From Stercorarius parasiticus (Eukaryota > Chordata > Aves > Charadriiformes > Stercorariidae), in contig VWZL01000193.1 of assembly GCA_013396915.1 (NCBI GenBank), positions 72,207-136,206 of the forward strand: a stretch of 64,000 bases of DNA. Reading direction: 5' to 3'. Both the position numbers and the translations under genes were made by a program. The notes beneath the pieces were generated by a model that saw only the letters and a list, made by a program, of their open reading frames with translations, did no database searches and had not been told where the DNA came from. Numbering within the stretch: the stretch's first letter is position 1; the number at the start of each line of letters is the position of its first letter. Below are positions 1 through 12,700 of this stretch, one piece after another.

Positions 1-3000
1 GTTTGCTAAATACCTTTTTCTTTAATTTGAAGAAACAATTACGGATATATTGAGAAAATTTTGCTTCTTGTTTTTGTTGTTGAAAAGTCCTATTTAAAGT
101 CAAAAAGGTCAAGAAAGTCACACCTCAGAGTGACAGATCCGTGAAAAAGTTAGTAAATCTTGGTAACCTACTCAGTACGCTATAGTGATTCACATTCTGT
201 TTGCCTGCTCCTGTATATTACCATTTTAATTGCTGTACATGAGACTATATAATATATTCAGTAAGGCATGATGCCGAATAATGAAACATTTCATTACAGA
301 AGCATAAGCCTCTTCATTATATTGTCATGGGAATAGATTTGTTCTATTATAATTGTTTTTATATTTACAAAAAAAAAATCTCAAATATATTAAGCTTTAG
401 TACACTAATTAGATTGTACTTTACAGTACCTGTATGTGTAATTTTCTTTCTGTTCGCAGCTGGCAGATGGTGTGGAGCATATAGTTCTGCTATTAAGAGC
501 TGAGGAATTTTAAAGAGGTGAGCACAACCGTGTGTATTCTCTTTGTTGCCTTTTCATTATGTCTGCAACATTGGTCTGTCTTCTGTTATTTATTTATTTT
601 TTCCTCCTTTTTTTAACTTTTTTTAAATTTACCTTTTTCTATTCAGCTGCTTTTGCACTTTAGGTCCACTGTACCACTTCCAGTAAGTCAGCATTAACTT
701 CCTTAACCATTGCATTAAGTTTTGTATGCTTGAATGCAGTGAATTTCCATCCATATTGGTTTTCATTAACTTCACTGGATTGTTGGCACATATAAAGTTA
801 ATCATGTTGTTAAATGTTCCTTTGAGTAAGCCTACAGACACATAAACAGCCACAACAGGGCAGACAAGATTATGCATTCAGAGTCTGTCAGTCAGTTATT
901 CAAAAGTGACTGACCATATACATATTCTCTTTATATAATAAATTTATAGTCTCAGTATTCAACCATTTAATAAAGAGCAACTGATCCATGGGTAACTTTT
1001 ATTCTAGAGTGCTACAAAGTAATTTGTATCCCAAAAGTAACTCTCAAACTTATGTGAAAGTGGTAGTTTTGCTGAGTCTTAAATTTAAATAAAACATAAG
1101 GGATATGTGTTCCAAGATATGATCTTCTGGGTAAAAAAAGATAATTATCACATAATTAGAATATATTGTTTTTCCGCAAATGAAGTAAAATAATAATGCA
1201 GTAGAAAATATAAGACCTCTGAAGTTTCATAGATACTCATTACAAAGTGTGTACCAATGCAAGTGTGCAATTACAATACTCCTGGTATTTCCTGGGAATT
1301 AATTCTAACTTGAAAAATATTATCATATTCATAATAAAAAATATGATCCATTATTAATTATTACTGGTAAACATTTTACCCAACAAAATCTCTCACAATT
1401 ACTTAAAAAACTGAATACGTGTACAGTATCTGATACTTTGGAAAGCAGGGATAATAAAAGGCAGATTTTACATTTTTAGCCTGAAGAGTTCTGTGTATGT
1501 CTTGATTAGATTATTATCATGAAAGATTACCTCCTGAGGCCAATAGCTCTGCCTGCTGATGGTCTTAATGAAGACCAGAATGAAGAAAAACAACATGCTT
1601 GTAGTCTGCTAAGTACTAGTTCCTAAACTGTTTAAGAATAATCCAACTCCAACATAAAGTGTCTAAGACTAGGAGTTTCAAGGCCGTATTTTGAAGGTAG
1701 GAGCTTAAGTTAAATAACCCAATGAGTGAGTAATCTCAACAAGGCACCTTTTTTAGATGTTCAGGCATTCAGTCAATGTAGAGAAAAAGATGTCTCCGGA
1801 TATGAGTCCGAAGGCCTTTGCCTCATTTTCCTCCCTCAGCCATGCAGAGATCCCACGTACCTCTGTAGGAGGAGAGCTGAAGTGGGTGAGCCTGTGCACT
1901 TTAGGCACCATGGAAATGTTGAAGTTCAAAAGAGAACCACCACCTTGACTGAGGGGGCTCCCATTTCTGAGTATCGTGCCATGGCCAGTAGGAATGAGTA
2001 AATGATCCTTATCCATCTAAGCATTCATTGCGATGGGTAACTGCAGGCAACCAGCTGGCCACCTTCCCTGGAGAACAGACAGAAGACCCCCTCACCATAC
2101 AGTCTGCAACCTACCTGAGATTTGCAAAAGACTGTGGTCACTGTCAGGCAACTCCTCTCTCTCCAACAGGTGTTGGAAATCACATCAAGTCCCAGCAAAA
2201 ATGATACTATCAGGCATTTTAAGGGGAGGAAGGATGCATAGGAAAACAGCTGTCTATTTCTTCTGGTGAGGTTGGGTAGATGACAAATGTCCAGTGCCTA
2301 TTCCCCATTCATTTTTCTCTTAACTATCCATGAATACTTACACCCCGAAGGAACTGTCAGCCGTAATCTACTACTGCAGTCCTTGCAATGCACCTAAAAG
2401 ATCTTCAGTGCTTGAAAGGATAGAAAATAAATTAATTCAGAACACCGTTTACTTGATTTCTTTGAAAAATTTCTTAATAATTAGCTAGTGGATAAAACAT
2501 TCCCAGTGTTTGCTGTGCCTCCCTCAGCTTCAAATTCATAAGACCCTGTCATAAGTTTAGTACTTTCCCAGGCAAAAATGATACCAATTTTTTTCAAAAG
2601 TCACAATTAAAGGAGTTCAGCATTTCCAAATAGCAGGAAATATAACAAAAGAGATAATGAAATGAGACATAGAACAATTTTCACATAACAACCAAATCTC
2701 TTACTCTAAAAAACTACAAAATCAACCTCCATTCAAAACTATCCCAAATAACAGCATCATCAACCACAAACATTTTCTGTAAAGAACTCTGATTAGGGTA
2801 CATGTTATTCCCTCTGTTAATTAATTGAACTGGTATTTTGATTACATTTAATTGTACACATTAAATAAGTTAATGCTGTGCAGTGATACACCAATGCATA
2901 TAGAGGGCTTTTTAATTTAATGTAAACAATTATAACCTAAATCACACAAAGCATTGAAACATTCACCTTTTTTTTTTTTTTTACTTAGTAAACAATATTT

Positions 3001-3090
3001 CCCTTCATATATTTCGAGAATCATGGTTCTGACTGAGGTTATAGAAGCACTCTTACAAAATAACTTTCCAGGCTTTTGATTGAATTGCAG
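1..3090. other. AT-rich non-coding stretch
   Basis: I see no recognisable repeat family and no convincing long coding frame here. The longest open frames are under 95 codons and overlap each other on opposite strands, as expected by chance. The stretch contains one small exon candidate (460-517, listed separately) and a run of T at about 2969-2983. It may be intronic or intergenic; the sequence alone does not decide. Confidence 0.55.
460..517 (+). other. Candidate 58-bp non-coding or poison exon
   Basis: The segment follows a pyrimidine-rich tract ending in TTCGCAG and is followed directly by GTGAGC, so both borders fit vertebrate splice consensus closely. All three frames contain a stop. 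The most protein-like frame reads LADGVEHIVLLLRAEEF and then stops. If real, it would be a lncRNA exon, a UTR exon or an alternative exon that triggers nonsense-mediated decay. No neighbouring partner exon is evident. The call rests only on splice-site quality. Confidence 0.25.
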
Positions 3091-3223
3091 GACAGGCTTC
3101 TCAGAGCTCCAGCTGTAGACTCTGACTTGAACCACCTTTCTCCTCGAGCAGAGGAGATTAATCCTCTTGCCAATGCTTATCTGCTCCAGGAACTTTTACA
3201 GTCAGGAATGAGGAAAGGAGGAG
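3091..3223 (+). other. Candidate coding exon, partner of 3421-3467
   Basis: A 133-bp open segment starts after TTGCAG, encodes 44 codons beginning DRLLRAPAVDSDLNHLSPRA and ends before GTTGCA. The peptide is leucine-rich and probably helical, and includes an LQELL stretch of the LxxLL type. It starts in phase 0 and leaves one base (phase 1). The next candidate exon begins by supplying the two missing bases, so the two join in frame across a 197-bp intron. The acceptor is moderate and the donor is weak. I do not recognise the protein, and no start codon is seen. Confidence 0.25.
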
Positions 3224-3420
3224 GTTGCAATAGTAAAAATAACGAGAGTGAAGAGTATCTTTGAGGTCTATTTTGAAACTTTCAGTTTTACACGTGTTTG
3301 AGATCAGATTGGTCATTTACCTGGGAAAGTGGGAAAGAGAGGAGGAGCTTAAACGTAAGGGGTATTTTACAATAAACAATGATGTTTTAAAATCTACTGG
3401 CTATTTTTATTATTTTCCAG

Positions 3421-3467
3421 ATCTTATCAACCAGTATAAACAGCTAAGTTTAAAACGTGCAAAGCAG
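3421..3467 (+). other. Candidate coding exon, partner of 3091-3223
   Basis: A strong pyrimidine tract ending in TTTTCCAG precedes this 47-bp segment, and GTCCAA follows. Joined to the preceding candidate it completes a GAT codon and continues as DLINQYKQLSLKRAKQ, ending in phase 0. The acceptor is one of the best in the window; the donor is mediocre. The downstream frame reaches a stop within four codons if the exon is not spliced. No homolog is recognised. Confidence 0.25.
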
Positions 3468-3754
3468 GTCCAACTTTGAAAACCACATTTTGGTTCAGTT
3501 TTGTCAGATTAGGGTTTTACTTTGCAGACTATTGCAAATATTCTACTTTCTACTATAATGCTACTGAAAGTAAAAATACATTTCTCACCTAGACCACAAA
3601 AGCATTTTGCAAATCTGTATTTATCTAAATGAAATGTAAAGTTAAAGGCTGGGAGAGAGGGATAATGTACACATATAATTGCAACATGAGAAAGATATGG
3701 AAGTTTAAGGCTCAAGTAAACTGGAAAGTGCCTTTGTTAAAGTCTGGAGATGAA

Positions 3755-4022
3755 CCATAGAATCACAGAATGGTTCGGGTTGGAAGGGACCTTAAAGATC
3801 ATCTAGTTCCAACACCCCCGCCATGGGCAGGAACACCTCCCACTAGACCAGGCTGCTCAAAGCCCCATCCAGCCTGGCCTTGAACACCTCCAGGGATGGG
3901 GCATTGACAACTTCCCTGGGCAACCTGTTCCAGTGTCTCACCACCCTCACAGGAAAGAATTTCTTCCTGATGCCCAATCTAAATCTACCATCTTTGAGTT
4001 TGAGGCCGTTACCCCGCCAGTA
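3755..4022 (-). mobile_element. CR1 LINE 3' end, young-looking, 5'-truncated
   Basis: On the minus strand this reads into the conserved C-terminus of CR1 ORF2, with [19 protein letters not shown] followed by [20 protein letters not shown] short 3' untranslated region follows, ending in the CR1-type AACCATTCTGTGATTCTATGG tail region. CR1 is the dominant bird LINE: its ORF2 encodes an endonuclease and reverse transcriptase, and most copies are 5'-truncated at insertion. This copy keeps an uninterrupted frame over about 55 codons and is close to consensus, so it looks relatively young. Only the last roughly 270 bp are present, so it cannot encode an active enzyme. Confidence 0.93.
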
Positions 4023-4567
4023 AATGTAAACAGAGCTGATTCTATAGTACATTTAAAACTCAAGGAAGTAAAACGTCTCAAATATTATGGCTGATTTAGA
4101 AATAAATGTTAATTTGTAATTAATAAATAGATAAATAAATAAATAATTTTCTAGAAAGCTTATATGCTCTCTTAAGCAGAAGTGGAACAAAGAAAAAACA
4201 TCATGAACTAAAAACTGCTTATTAAAAAGTAACTCAGGTTTTTTAACAAGATGAAAAAAGAGATAAAGGAATACAGAACAGCCGTCACAGCAGGCACATA
4301 TGCACAAGTGCAAGAACGAACACGCCGTGGTAGGAAAATATCATAATAAATAACATATTGCTAGGGTCAACTTACAAAACTGATAGAAATCAATTAATCA
4401 CTCATAAGGTAACTGATTGTTTTAAAACAAACAAATAATAATTCTAAAAATGTTTAAATTAGTTTTTAAAAGACTCCTTAATGACCAGACACGTAGTACA
4501 TTGCTAAAATTAAGCTTGTCAGACTAGCTTGGTGTCCCTTACTAGATCTGATAAAACAGTTTTGTCA
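4023..4567. other. Unassigned AT-rich spacer between LINE fragments
   Basis: The stretch holds an AAAT-type simple repeat at 4121-4146 and otherwise no recognisable element. No coding frame of interest is seen. Confidence 0.5.
4121..4146. repeat. (AAAT)n-type microsatellite, interrupted
   Basis: Repeated AAAT/AAATAG units are visible directly. It is short and imperfect. Confidence 0.75.
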
Positions 4568-4866
4568 ATATCTAGTAAGCTGCAGTGCAAAAAGGCAAGA
4601 AGTGGAAGGAAGGACATATAGCGCATAGGAGGGATTCAGAAATGTTGCACGGACATGTAGGGAGGTGTCAGGAAAGCCAAAGCTCAGCTGGACTTGAGAC
4701 TCAATAGGTATACAAAAAAAAGAGCTTGTACATTATTAGTAAAAGACTGAACAAGGAAAATGTGGAACTGTTGCTGAATGGGAAGGATGATTCAGTGCTA
4801 AGGGAGACAGATAAGGCCAAGGAACTCGGTGTCCCCTTTGCCTCCATCTTCTCCAACTATTAAAGA
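4568..4866 (+). mobile_element. Decayed CR1-like ORF2 fragment (linker before the RT)
   Basis: The plus strand translates in pieces as WKEGHIAHRRDSEMLHGHVG and, further on, DKAKELGVPFASIFSN. The second matches the CR1-type region (EKAEVLN-FFASVF in family members) between endonuclease and reverse transcriptase. An in-frame stop and frame disruption are present, so the piece is dead. It is well diverged and lacks both ends. It could instead belong to another CR1-clade LINE; the family within the clade is uncertain. Confidence 0.55.
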
Positions 4867-5349
4867 GGATTTCAATCATTTTTTTCATGTCTGTGGGAAC
4901 AAAGACCGTATTTATATTTTCATTAGTAAAATTACAGTTCAGAATTTCTTGTGAAGACAGGAAATTGTTTCCCAAAGTCTTAACCCCTTACAAATCACCC
5001 TCTCCTTATGTGTTTTACGACAATTCTTGTACCCCAAGGTTTGTGATGCATGGAGTTAAGAGCTGCTTGGCAAAGTTAATAAGGAGAGTTGGGTTCTCTG
5101 TCTGTTCCTCTTCTCTGAAATAGGAAATTAGTGAATTCTTCCTCATAGTTTTAATGGGCAAAAATCATCCATATCTAAAGCTGTCAGCCTTCAACCAGGG
5201 ATGTCAGAAGAAGAGGTCAAGAGCACACCAAGGGCTGATTTTGACAGAACCTTGTCCTAGGAGCAGATGAAGAGCCCCAGTGAGGAAACCACAGGACTTA
5301 TGAAAGTTGATGGGGAAGCACTTTCCCAGTGGATGGGCATTTCATTAAC
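4867..5349. other. Unassigned spacer between LINE pieces
   Basis: I see no clear family here. It may be further decay of the flanking LINE pieces, since both lie on the plus strand, but no RT motif is readable. No gene is supported. Confidence 0.4.
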
Positions 5350-5545
5350 ACCTCTTTTTGAAGGGCAAAATGACATCCGGGCTACAGTATGCTGAGGTCT
5401 TGACCCTCCTCAAGAAACCATCTAATTATTATCCTCTGTCAAGCCTCCCTTTTTGGAGAAGGTGATTAAGGAGGCAGTTGCTAAGCAACTTCAGGAGCAC
5501 CTGGACAAAGTGGGATTTTTAGACTTCTTCCAATCTTCAAGTAAT
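5350..5545 (+). mobile_element. Ancient L2/CR1-clade LINE reverse-transcriptase remnant
   Basis: The plus strand reads LTLLKKPSNYYPLSSLPFLE and then KVIKEAVAKQLQEHLDK, followed by FLDFFQS. This order (LLKKP, SNYRPVS-LPFL-KV-E, DPFQSGFR) is the start of the reverse-transcriptase domain in L2/L3/Rex-like members of the CR1 clade. It differs from the avian CR1 form (RPVSLTSVPGK) found at 15987. The frame breaks soon afterwards, and no catalytic FADD box is present. It is a fragment of an old element. Confidence 0.5.
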
Positions 5546-8500
5546 GGTTTCCAGACAAGTTTTTATAACTGTGTTAGCTTCATATTTCATAATACTGCTC
5601 TTGGGACACTAATGAAATATTGCTTTAGATCAACTCTGTTAATGTCTTTCACATATATTTCAGTTATTGATGATTCAAGTCATCTTATGCTGAGTAACAG
5701 AAGGATCATGTTATTACTAGAATTTTATAAAGAATATATGCATATAAGATCAAACATATTTTACTTATATTCATGAGAAGCAAAGCTCACCTTGAAGAAC
5801 AGATAATGATTTTATTCATATTCATCTCCATGTTTCTCCCTAAATCCCAGATATCAAATATACAAATCCCCTAGCTTCAGTCAAGAAAAAAGAAAAACTG
5901 AAATTGTATCACCATCAGGACTTCAAATAATGAAGCCATGAATATAAAGATCTGTGATAAATGAATTTCTAACAACAACGTGGTTTCTAATAACAGCAGG
6001 AATCAGATTATGAGAACATAAAGTGGAAGTTTCATGTATGAATGGTTTAAAGAACTACATTACGTTTTCTTGCTTAAGTTTTTTGCTTAAAATAAGGAAT
6101 GATGCAGACTGTAGCTGTCAGAAGTTCTTCTGTGGGCCTGCCAAACCTCCTGCTTTCACCGAGCCCAGGGCTCAGCTGCAAAATTGTGGCTAAGTAATTA
6201 ACTAAGTGCCACAAAAATCAAGCAAAAAACCAAACTGACATAAAAGCTTCCCTCAGAAAACCTGAGGGAAGTTGGAACCAAGTTGGAAACACTCTGATGA
6301 TATGAAAATCTAGACTTGTTTAAGTAACTTTATAAACATACATTCTGCTGATGTGAAAGAATTGGTCATTTTTCATTATATAATTAACTGAAGCAAAGAT
6401 ATACAGAGCTTTTTGTTGCAAAAGGATGGTGTTTCTAGAAAATTATTCTGTTTGGCTCCAAAAAGACATGGTCAATCTGGTGCTGCTCCAATAGCAAGGA
6501 AATCCGCTCCCTAAATTCAGACAACTTCTCTGCGAGAAGCGGCTGAGGTGAACTGTGAAAGGGTTAATAAAAGGTAGTGCCAGTGTGTAATTTCAGCTCT
6601 GTTGCCCTCCTGTATTGACTTTCCCTGTTATCAAGTTTCTGTTACATACCCAGATTTATGCCGCAGCTCTGAGCATCGTGAGCATAAATCAAGGGGTGGG
6701 AGCAGCCAGCAGAGGCAGACAGGGAAATTGTTTCTAAGTCCCACGGATGTTCGGTTCTGAGTCTGAAACTCTAGCAATGCTTGTGAACTTATGACCGTGG
6801 AAAGCAGTGTCGGTGGGGGAGCTCAGCCCCTTTCCTGAGGCATGCCAAGCTCTCCACTGCTTAAGCTGCTGAGGAAGTCGCAGGGAACACACAGGAGGAT
6901 GGGGCAGAGCAGAGGGAAACAGGAGGCAGCCAAGGCACGAAAGCACCATGGAACAGCTCGTTCTTCTATCACAGCTCCCAGTGTGGAAGGTGGAAGTATC
7001 TGAACATGCATTCATTGTCCCTTGAGGAGCCTGGCAAAGCGATCCTTTTTTCTGTTTTCAGCCCTTTTTAGCAATGAATTTGATACTGAGAAGGAAACTT
7101 AAGCTGCAGAAAAGTGACTTTTTTTTTTTTTTTCTGACTGAACATAGGAAATAAGGCTATTTAGGCAGTTTCTTCAATACTCAGACTAGGAACACTACAG
7201 ACTTCTTTTTGCTTGTCTTTCTGTTTGGCTTCAGAGGAGCTCTTTTCAGGCAACAGGACACCTGAAAAATATCCATTGTTTTCTGGGGGAAAAGTGACAA
7301 TGAAGGCAAGCTATACATTTTTCTGAGTTAAATGTGCAGTTCCTATATACCTGTCTGTTAATGGTATGGCGTTACCCATTCCTGATTATCATACCATAAG
7401 TAACTTCCAGAATAACTCCTGGCCAGGAGGGTGCTAGGCAGATCAGTGGTCCTTCCATTCTGAAGAGCTAAAAGCCATGGGCTGCTGTAGAGCATTCATA
7501 TCTACCCAGCAGGAAAGGTCCTCTCTCCAGCATGTCCCAGCAACCTGGTACCCCAACTGTAACGATACAGAGATCCACTAGAATGCAGCATGGCTGCACG
7601 TTGGCACACAAATATGGATTTCTTTTGCATCAGATTCAGGATAGCCTAGGGTACAAGCACATACCTGAGTCTTTTCCTACCACGGACTCCAGCCCCAGCC
7701 ATGGTAAGCACTCTTGGCTTCCACAGCAAAAAAGTAAGCACAAACGTAAGCATAGAAGGAATCTTCACTGTCTTGGAGGGAATGAGAGCAAGAGAGTGAT
7801 ACTAGCAGAAAGGTATTTTCACAGACTTCACTAAAGATATTTTCCCTGGATCTTTGCAACTCCCTCTGTTCTTAGGTGTTCTGAACCTTTCCAGCTGTTG
7901 TGCATGACCAATTTCCTAACACATTATATCTCTTATCCACCATTATCATGAGGATACTTTCTGACTGTCTATTAATTAATTCCGATTTGACAGAATGGAT
8001 TTCTTTTTGGGAAGGAAGCACTGCTTTGGGGATGTTGCCATTTGATGTTTCTAAGTTGAAATTAGCCCACATTTCCTTCCTGGGCCAACACACCTTCTGA
8101 CAGTCCCCAAATGCACCTGCATCCTGGATGTTTATGTTTGTTTGTTTTTCCAGACAGGAGCTGTGGCATTTTCCACATGCAGCCAATTGCCTACTCTATA
8201 TCTACAACTAACCCTAATGGTAGTTGACTATAGAAGGCGAAGAGGCAAGGTTACCTTCAGTTCCCTGGTGATTGTGGAGTTAGAAATAATTCCCTTTAAA
8301 TAGAATAACTCTGGACAATACCTGTGATGAATGATCCAGCTGCCATGGAAATCCAGCCAGGAAAACACTTTCAAATTCAACTTGTTCTTATGTTCTTTTC
8401 CCACTTTCCAGGTAGATATTCCAGCTGGTCACTATTGTACAGTGCCATCCCCTTTAAACAATCTTTCTAAATAATAAGACTATCAAAACCTGCCAGATTC

Positions 8501-9674
8501 CTAGAGGAAGTTTGTCTTCAATTAATTACCATTTTTCCACCCAAGGAATTTTTGCAAATAGCACTTATCTCTTGGGCCTCTCTGATTTACTTAGGTAAGC
8601 ACTTTAGAGTCATTGTGCTTCAATTTTCTTGAATGAAAAAGCAGCAATGCAGCGTCTTGTTTTCTGGGACCACTGCAGAGTTTATACAACATTTACACCC
8701 AGAAGATATAAAACCCTGTAAGTATTAAATATATGGCCTTACATTTGTAATACTTGTTCTGGAAGTGACATTTTCTTCTTATTGCCTTTCAAGATCAAGC
8801 TGAAAACAGTTCTTAAAAATTAATGGCCTATGCTAAATAGATACTGAAGGATCAGTGTCTAATTTTAGCTAGACTATATTATAATAAGTAATTACTTTCT
8901 CTCATATCATGTTTATATAGCATGACCAAGTTTAAGTACCTGATTTAGTAAGGCCCTGAAATGAATAATATAGCCTCTTGGAGGAAGAGTAAAAAGCTTT
9001 GCGTTACTCATTGAAAATTTGCACAGAAGTTTCTTTCAGTTTATTCACACTCCATGTAGATGAACATGGAGCTTGATGAACTGTGCTAATGCACTGGGGA
9101 AGTATCTAAAGAAAACTGTGTCCTTTAACAGTCTTTTTTTGTACCGTTATGTTTTAAAACAAATCACCCCTTTCCCTAGAACATTTCTCTGGATTTTCTG
9201 TATGGTCAGTAAGACAAGCAGGTTACAGTGGTTTTAGTGCCTTGGTGGGGAATGGACGTACACAATGGTACTGAGAGTCCATCCAGCTCAGGACCCAGTT
9301 CTGCTCCCCTTTCTAGATGAGTTCACTAGACACGTACACTGCCAGCGAGGAGATCTCGTTTCTAGAAGAAATGAGATCAGACGTAAAATCCAGTACAGTG
9401 TAATGGGAGTGAAGGTTTCAGTGTCTGTCCCTCAGACTCTTTTAAAGGTCTCTTGGCATCAGATTCTCCTTTCCTCTAAAGCGATGGTTCTTGAAAGCTG
9501 CTCTTGCTGTGGTAATTCCTAGATAAAATGCTAAAGAGCTGGTGCAAGGCTGTCTGAACCTGTATCAATAACCATTCATTGCCAAGAAGTCTAGAGCATT
9601 CATAATGCTTTTTTTGATCTTGTTAGCTTCAAAATGCCTTGTAATGATACTATTTTTATGTATCAGTGCACAGA
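5546..9674. other. Unassigned single-copy-looking DNA
   Basis: About 4.1 kb without a recognisable repeat or gene. A T run lies at about 7119-7134. The GC content rises around 6.6-7.0 kb, where overlapping open frames occur on the minus strand, but none has recognisable domains. Short open frames at 7.5-8.2 kb overlap on both strands and are treated as chance. Confidence 0.5.
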
Positions 9675-9775
9675 GATCTTACCACAGAGCACAACTCCAA
9701 TATAAAATGCTCTATTCAAATACAGAGCAAAGAGACGGTTTCTGCCCCAAGGAGATCACATCTGAATATAATAGA
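9675..9775 (-). repeat. L2/MIR-like 3' tail remnant
   Basis: The reverse complement reads CTCCTTGGGGCAGAAACCG and continues TCTCTTTGCTCTGTATTTG. This follows the widespread amniote tail pattern 'gagctccttggggcagggactgtctctttgctctgtgtttg' shared by old L2/MIR-type and related CR1-clade 3' ends. It is strongly diverged and has no coding content. The exact family cannot be fixed by eye. Confidence 0.5.
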
Positions 9776-12700
9776 TAAGTGACTTACAGACATAAATAAA
9801 GGTGAAATAAAATATTTTTTAGAAGAAATAGAAGTTTGTGTTCCTACAGCATTAGCAGCTTGATCACTGTTTTGGGAGGAGGGAGCAGGTGTAGTGAATA
9901 CAAGCAATGTTTACTTATATTTTCCGCGTTTTTCTATGTGCATGTAACCCCATTTATAAGAAATGCATACTTCATACAATAAATCTTCTCACTTGCGTGG
10001 TTACATTTTTATATTTCACTTTGAGTCTTTAGCAGGGAAAGAGAAATCATGGATGGTAGTAGAACTGATGCAAAACCAAACAAAGGCAAACATATCTCTG
10101 TATGCATGTATATACATATTCAGCGTATATGGTCTTTTATACAGACTGCCAGTGCAGTTTTCTCTTCCTGAACAGCTTCCATAAGTAGTTTCATTGGATT
10201 TCCACTACAGCAGCAGCCAGTCCAGGCAAGTGACATTATCAGTCTCACAGTAATGTGAATGAGATTACATGTGATAATGTCAAACAGCAAGCATTGAGTA
10301 CCCAATTCAATCTGGTATAACTTGATTTTGAGAAAAAATACACTTGAATCAAAACCTATGTCTAGACATTATAGCCAAAAGTCTTTTTTCTTTGACTCTT
10401 TTTTTAATCTTTTAAATTGTTTCAGAATAAATTGAGTGTACAATAATCATAGCATCTATGTGAAATCCAGATTTGAAATTTAATGCTATTGATGACTACA
10501 TCTATTTCTTAACATTCTGGCTAACACAAATGTATTGACTATATAACACTATCATATGAATTCTGACAAAATATTGTTATATTAGAAAATTTTTGATTAA
10601 TTGCAAAATTGGGAATAATAACAATGCTTTTGAAAAATTCTCATTTTCAGAGGAATTCTGAAGCTTTAGTACTTTTGGTAGCCAAAACTCCAAGATGTTG
10701 TCAAAACTTATAATGAAAGTGAAAGAATATGAAGAAAAATGTTGATTAGAAGAAACAAAATCTCATCAAAATGCTTCAAGGGGAAAATTGGTTCTTGTTA
10801 TCTTGATCAATGTGAGAGAAAAATTTAGAGCTATTCATACAGTTTACATTGGCAAGAGCTTTTAGGGCTCACATAAAGAATAACATACACTTCCTTTCTT
10901 GGGCTCATCCACAGTGACCGGTAATGATGAATTCAAATGTAGCCATGAAATTTGTTTCAACCTATGATTCACAAAGAAAACTTTTCTATATATGATATGA
11001 TATTCGTCCCAGAAGAATGTGCAACTTTTTTTTTCCGTGCCCTTGAATGCTGGGACAAGTGGAAAGGACAATAAAAGCTGTGATATTTTGAAAGGAGACC
11101 TATAAAACTTAAAGGTTGCCACTTTTTTTTTCTTTCCCCCCCTCCAGAAATGCCATATAAAATATAAAATCCTACCCGTACAAATAAGACAAAATGTAAT
11201 TTGCAGTGGAAATGACATCATATTCATTTGCTGTTACCCCAAATAAAATATTATAAACCAAACAATTTGTGTTAAATGCAACTAAAAATTAAATTCCTGT
11301 TTCAGTAGAAACTCCAGCATAGATTTAACTACAATTATTAGTGGTACTCCTGTAATGTAGCAGATGTTACTATTTTTTTGCTGTCCTATCTTGCCTTTTA
11401 GTAAGCTACTATCCACAGAAGGCATATCCTGCTCATTCAGACATCAGATATAGGTAAATCAATCTAAGAAATTTTTATAAGAAAGGACCAGAGGGGAAAA
11501 AAAAATATATATGTATACACGCACCAGACTCCCCTCTGCACAGAGAATTTTGAAGAATTTCTTGCAGAAAAACAGCAGCGTACACCAAAAATCTCTGCCC
11601 ATCCAATGACTCATCACGAATTTTACTCTCAAATGTTAAATACCTTAAGGGAAAGGAAAAGCAGAACAAGGACAGAAATGTCATAAACCCTGAACAAAAT
11701 GAGAATTGCTATTAGCAGTGTTTTTCCCTCCATTCCCAGAACAGGGAATATTTTTAATCCTTTTTAAGGATGAACTCATGCAGATCTAATGATGCTGATT
11801 CACAGACACACTGAGGTAATGCACTTCAGATAAGAAAGACATTGCATCATTTCAACAGGTCTCACAATGTAAATATTAAAGGGAATTTTGCCATGGCATC
11901 AGCTTTTACTGTAATCAAAGACTCCAAGGTATGATTACAGTTAAACAGGTCACACAGTGAGACTCACTGAGGCATTCAGATGGACCTGATCTAAAGAGCG
12001 TAAGGCAGGAGACACAAGACAATTCTTTTACTGTATAATAGCACATAATGTTATACTATGTCTTTAAAAAAAACAATTTAAGTTATGGTCCAGCCAACTG
12101 TTTCTGGTTAAGGGGAAAAAAAACCTAACACAAGGACTGCACGTATTTATATCAAAGTTAAACACTGTGGAAAGAGGCTGTAAAATGAGATTTTTCCTCA
12201 CAGGACAGCATAAGTAGCAATTAACTGAAATGTGCAAACAAAGTGCACTGTTTAAAGACCTGCGTTTTTTTATGTGCTACATTTCATATTTGGAGCATGA
12301 AATCCCATGGTTCTGATCCTTATTTTTAAAAAACGAACTCTGGAAGAGACTATAGCATGTAAACATGTGCCTCTTTCCTTGGGAGGGCAAAGATAGCTCC
12401 TGGAGGTATTGTCTGTTTATCTATTTTATAGAGTCCTGACCTGAACCTGACCCAAGCTGCTTCCACCAAGGCCTGTGGTTCCTCCCCTCTCCCAGGGGAC
12501 AATCGGGTGTGAAATGGAGACTTTTATTTATGTAGAGTACGCAGCTGTTTTGAAATATAAACACTGCTCCACCTAGAAGTTAAAAAAAGCAGCTTAAAAC
12601 TGAAGATAGTGAGATCTAGGTCAACCCTTCCTCCCTGTGGGCATCCCTGTAGGCCAGGCTTGCACATGCTGTGCTCCAGCATCCCTGCACTTGAGCTATG

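Noticed and set aside
10231..10282. 11-bp inverted repeat TGACATTATCA / TGATAATGTCA with 30-base loop
   Set aside because: The chance expectation for such a pair within 50 bases is close to one per window, and there is no transposon context.
11941..11990. AGGTCACACAGTGAG as a MIR core
   Set aside because: Only a single short block matches and the flanks do not follow the MIR order.
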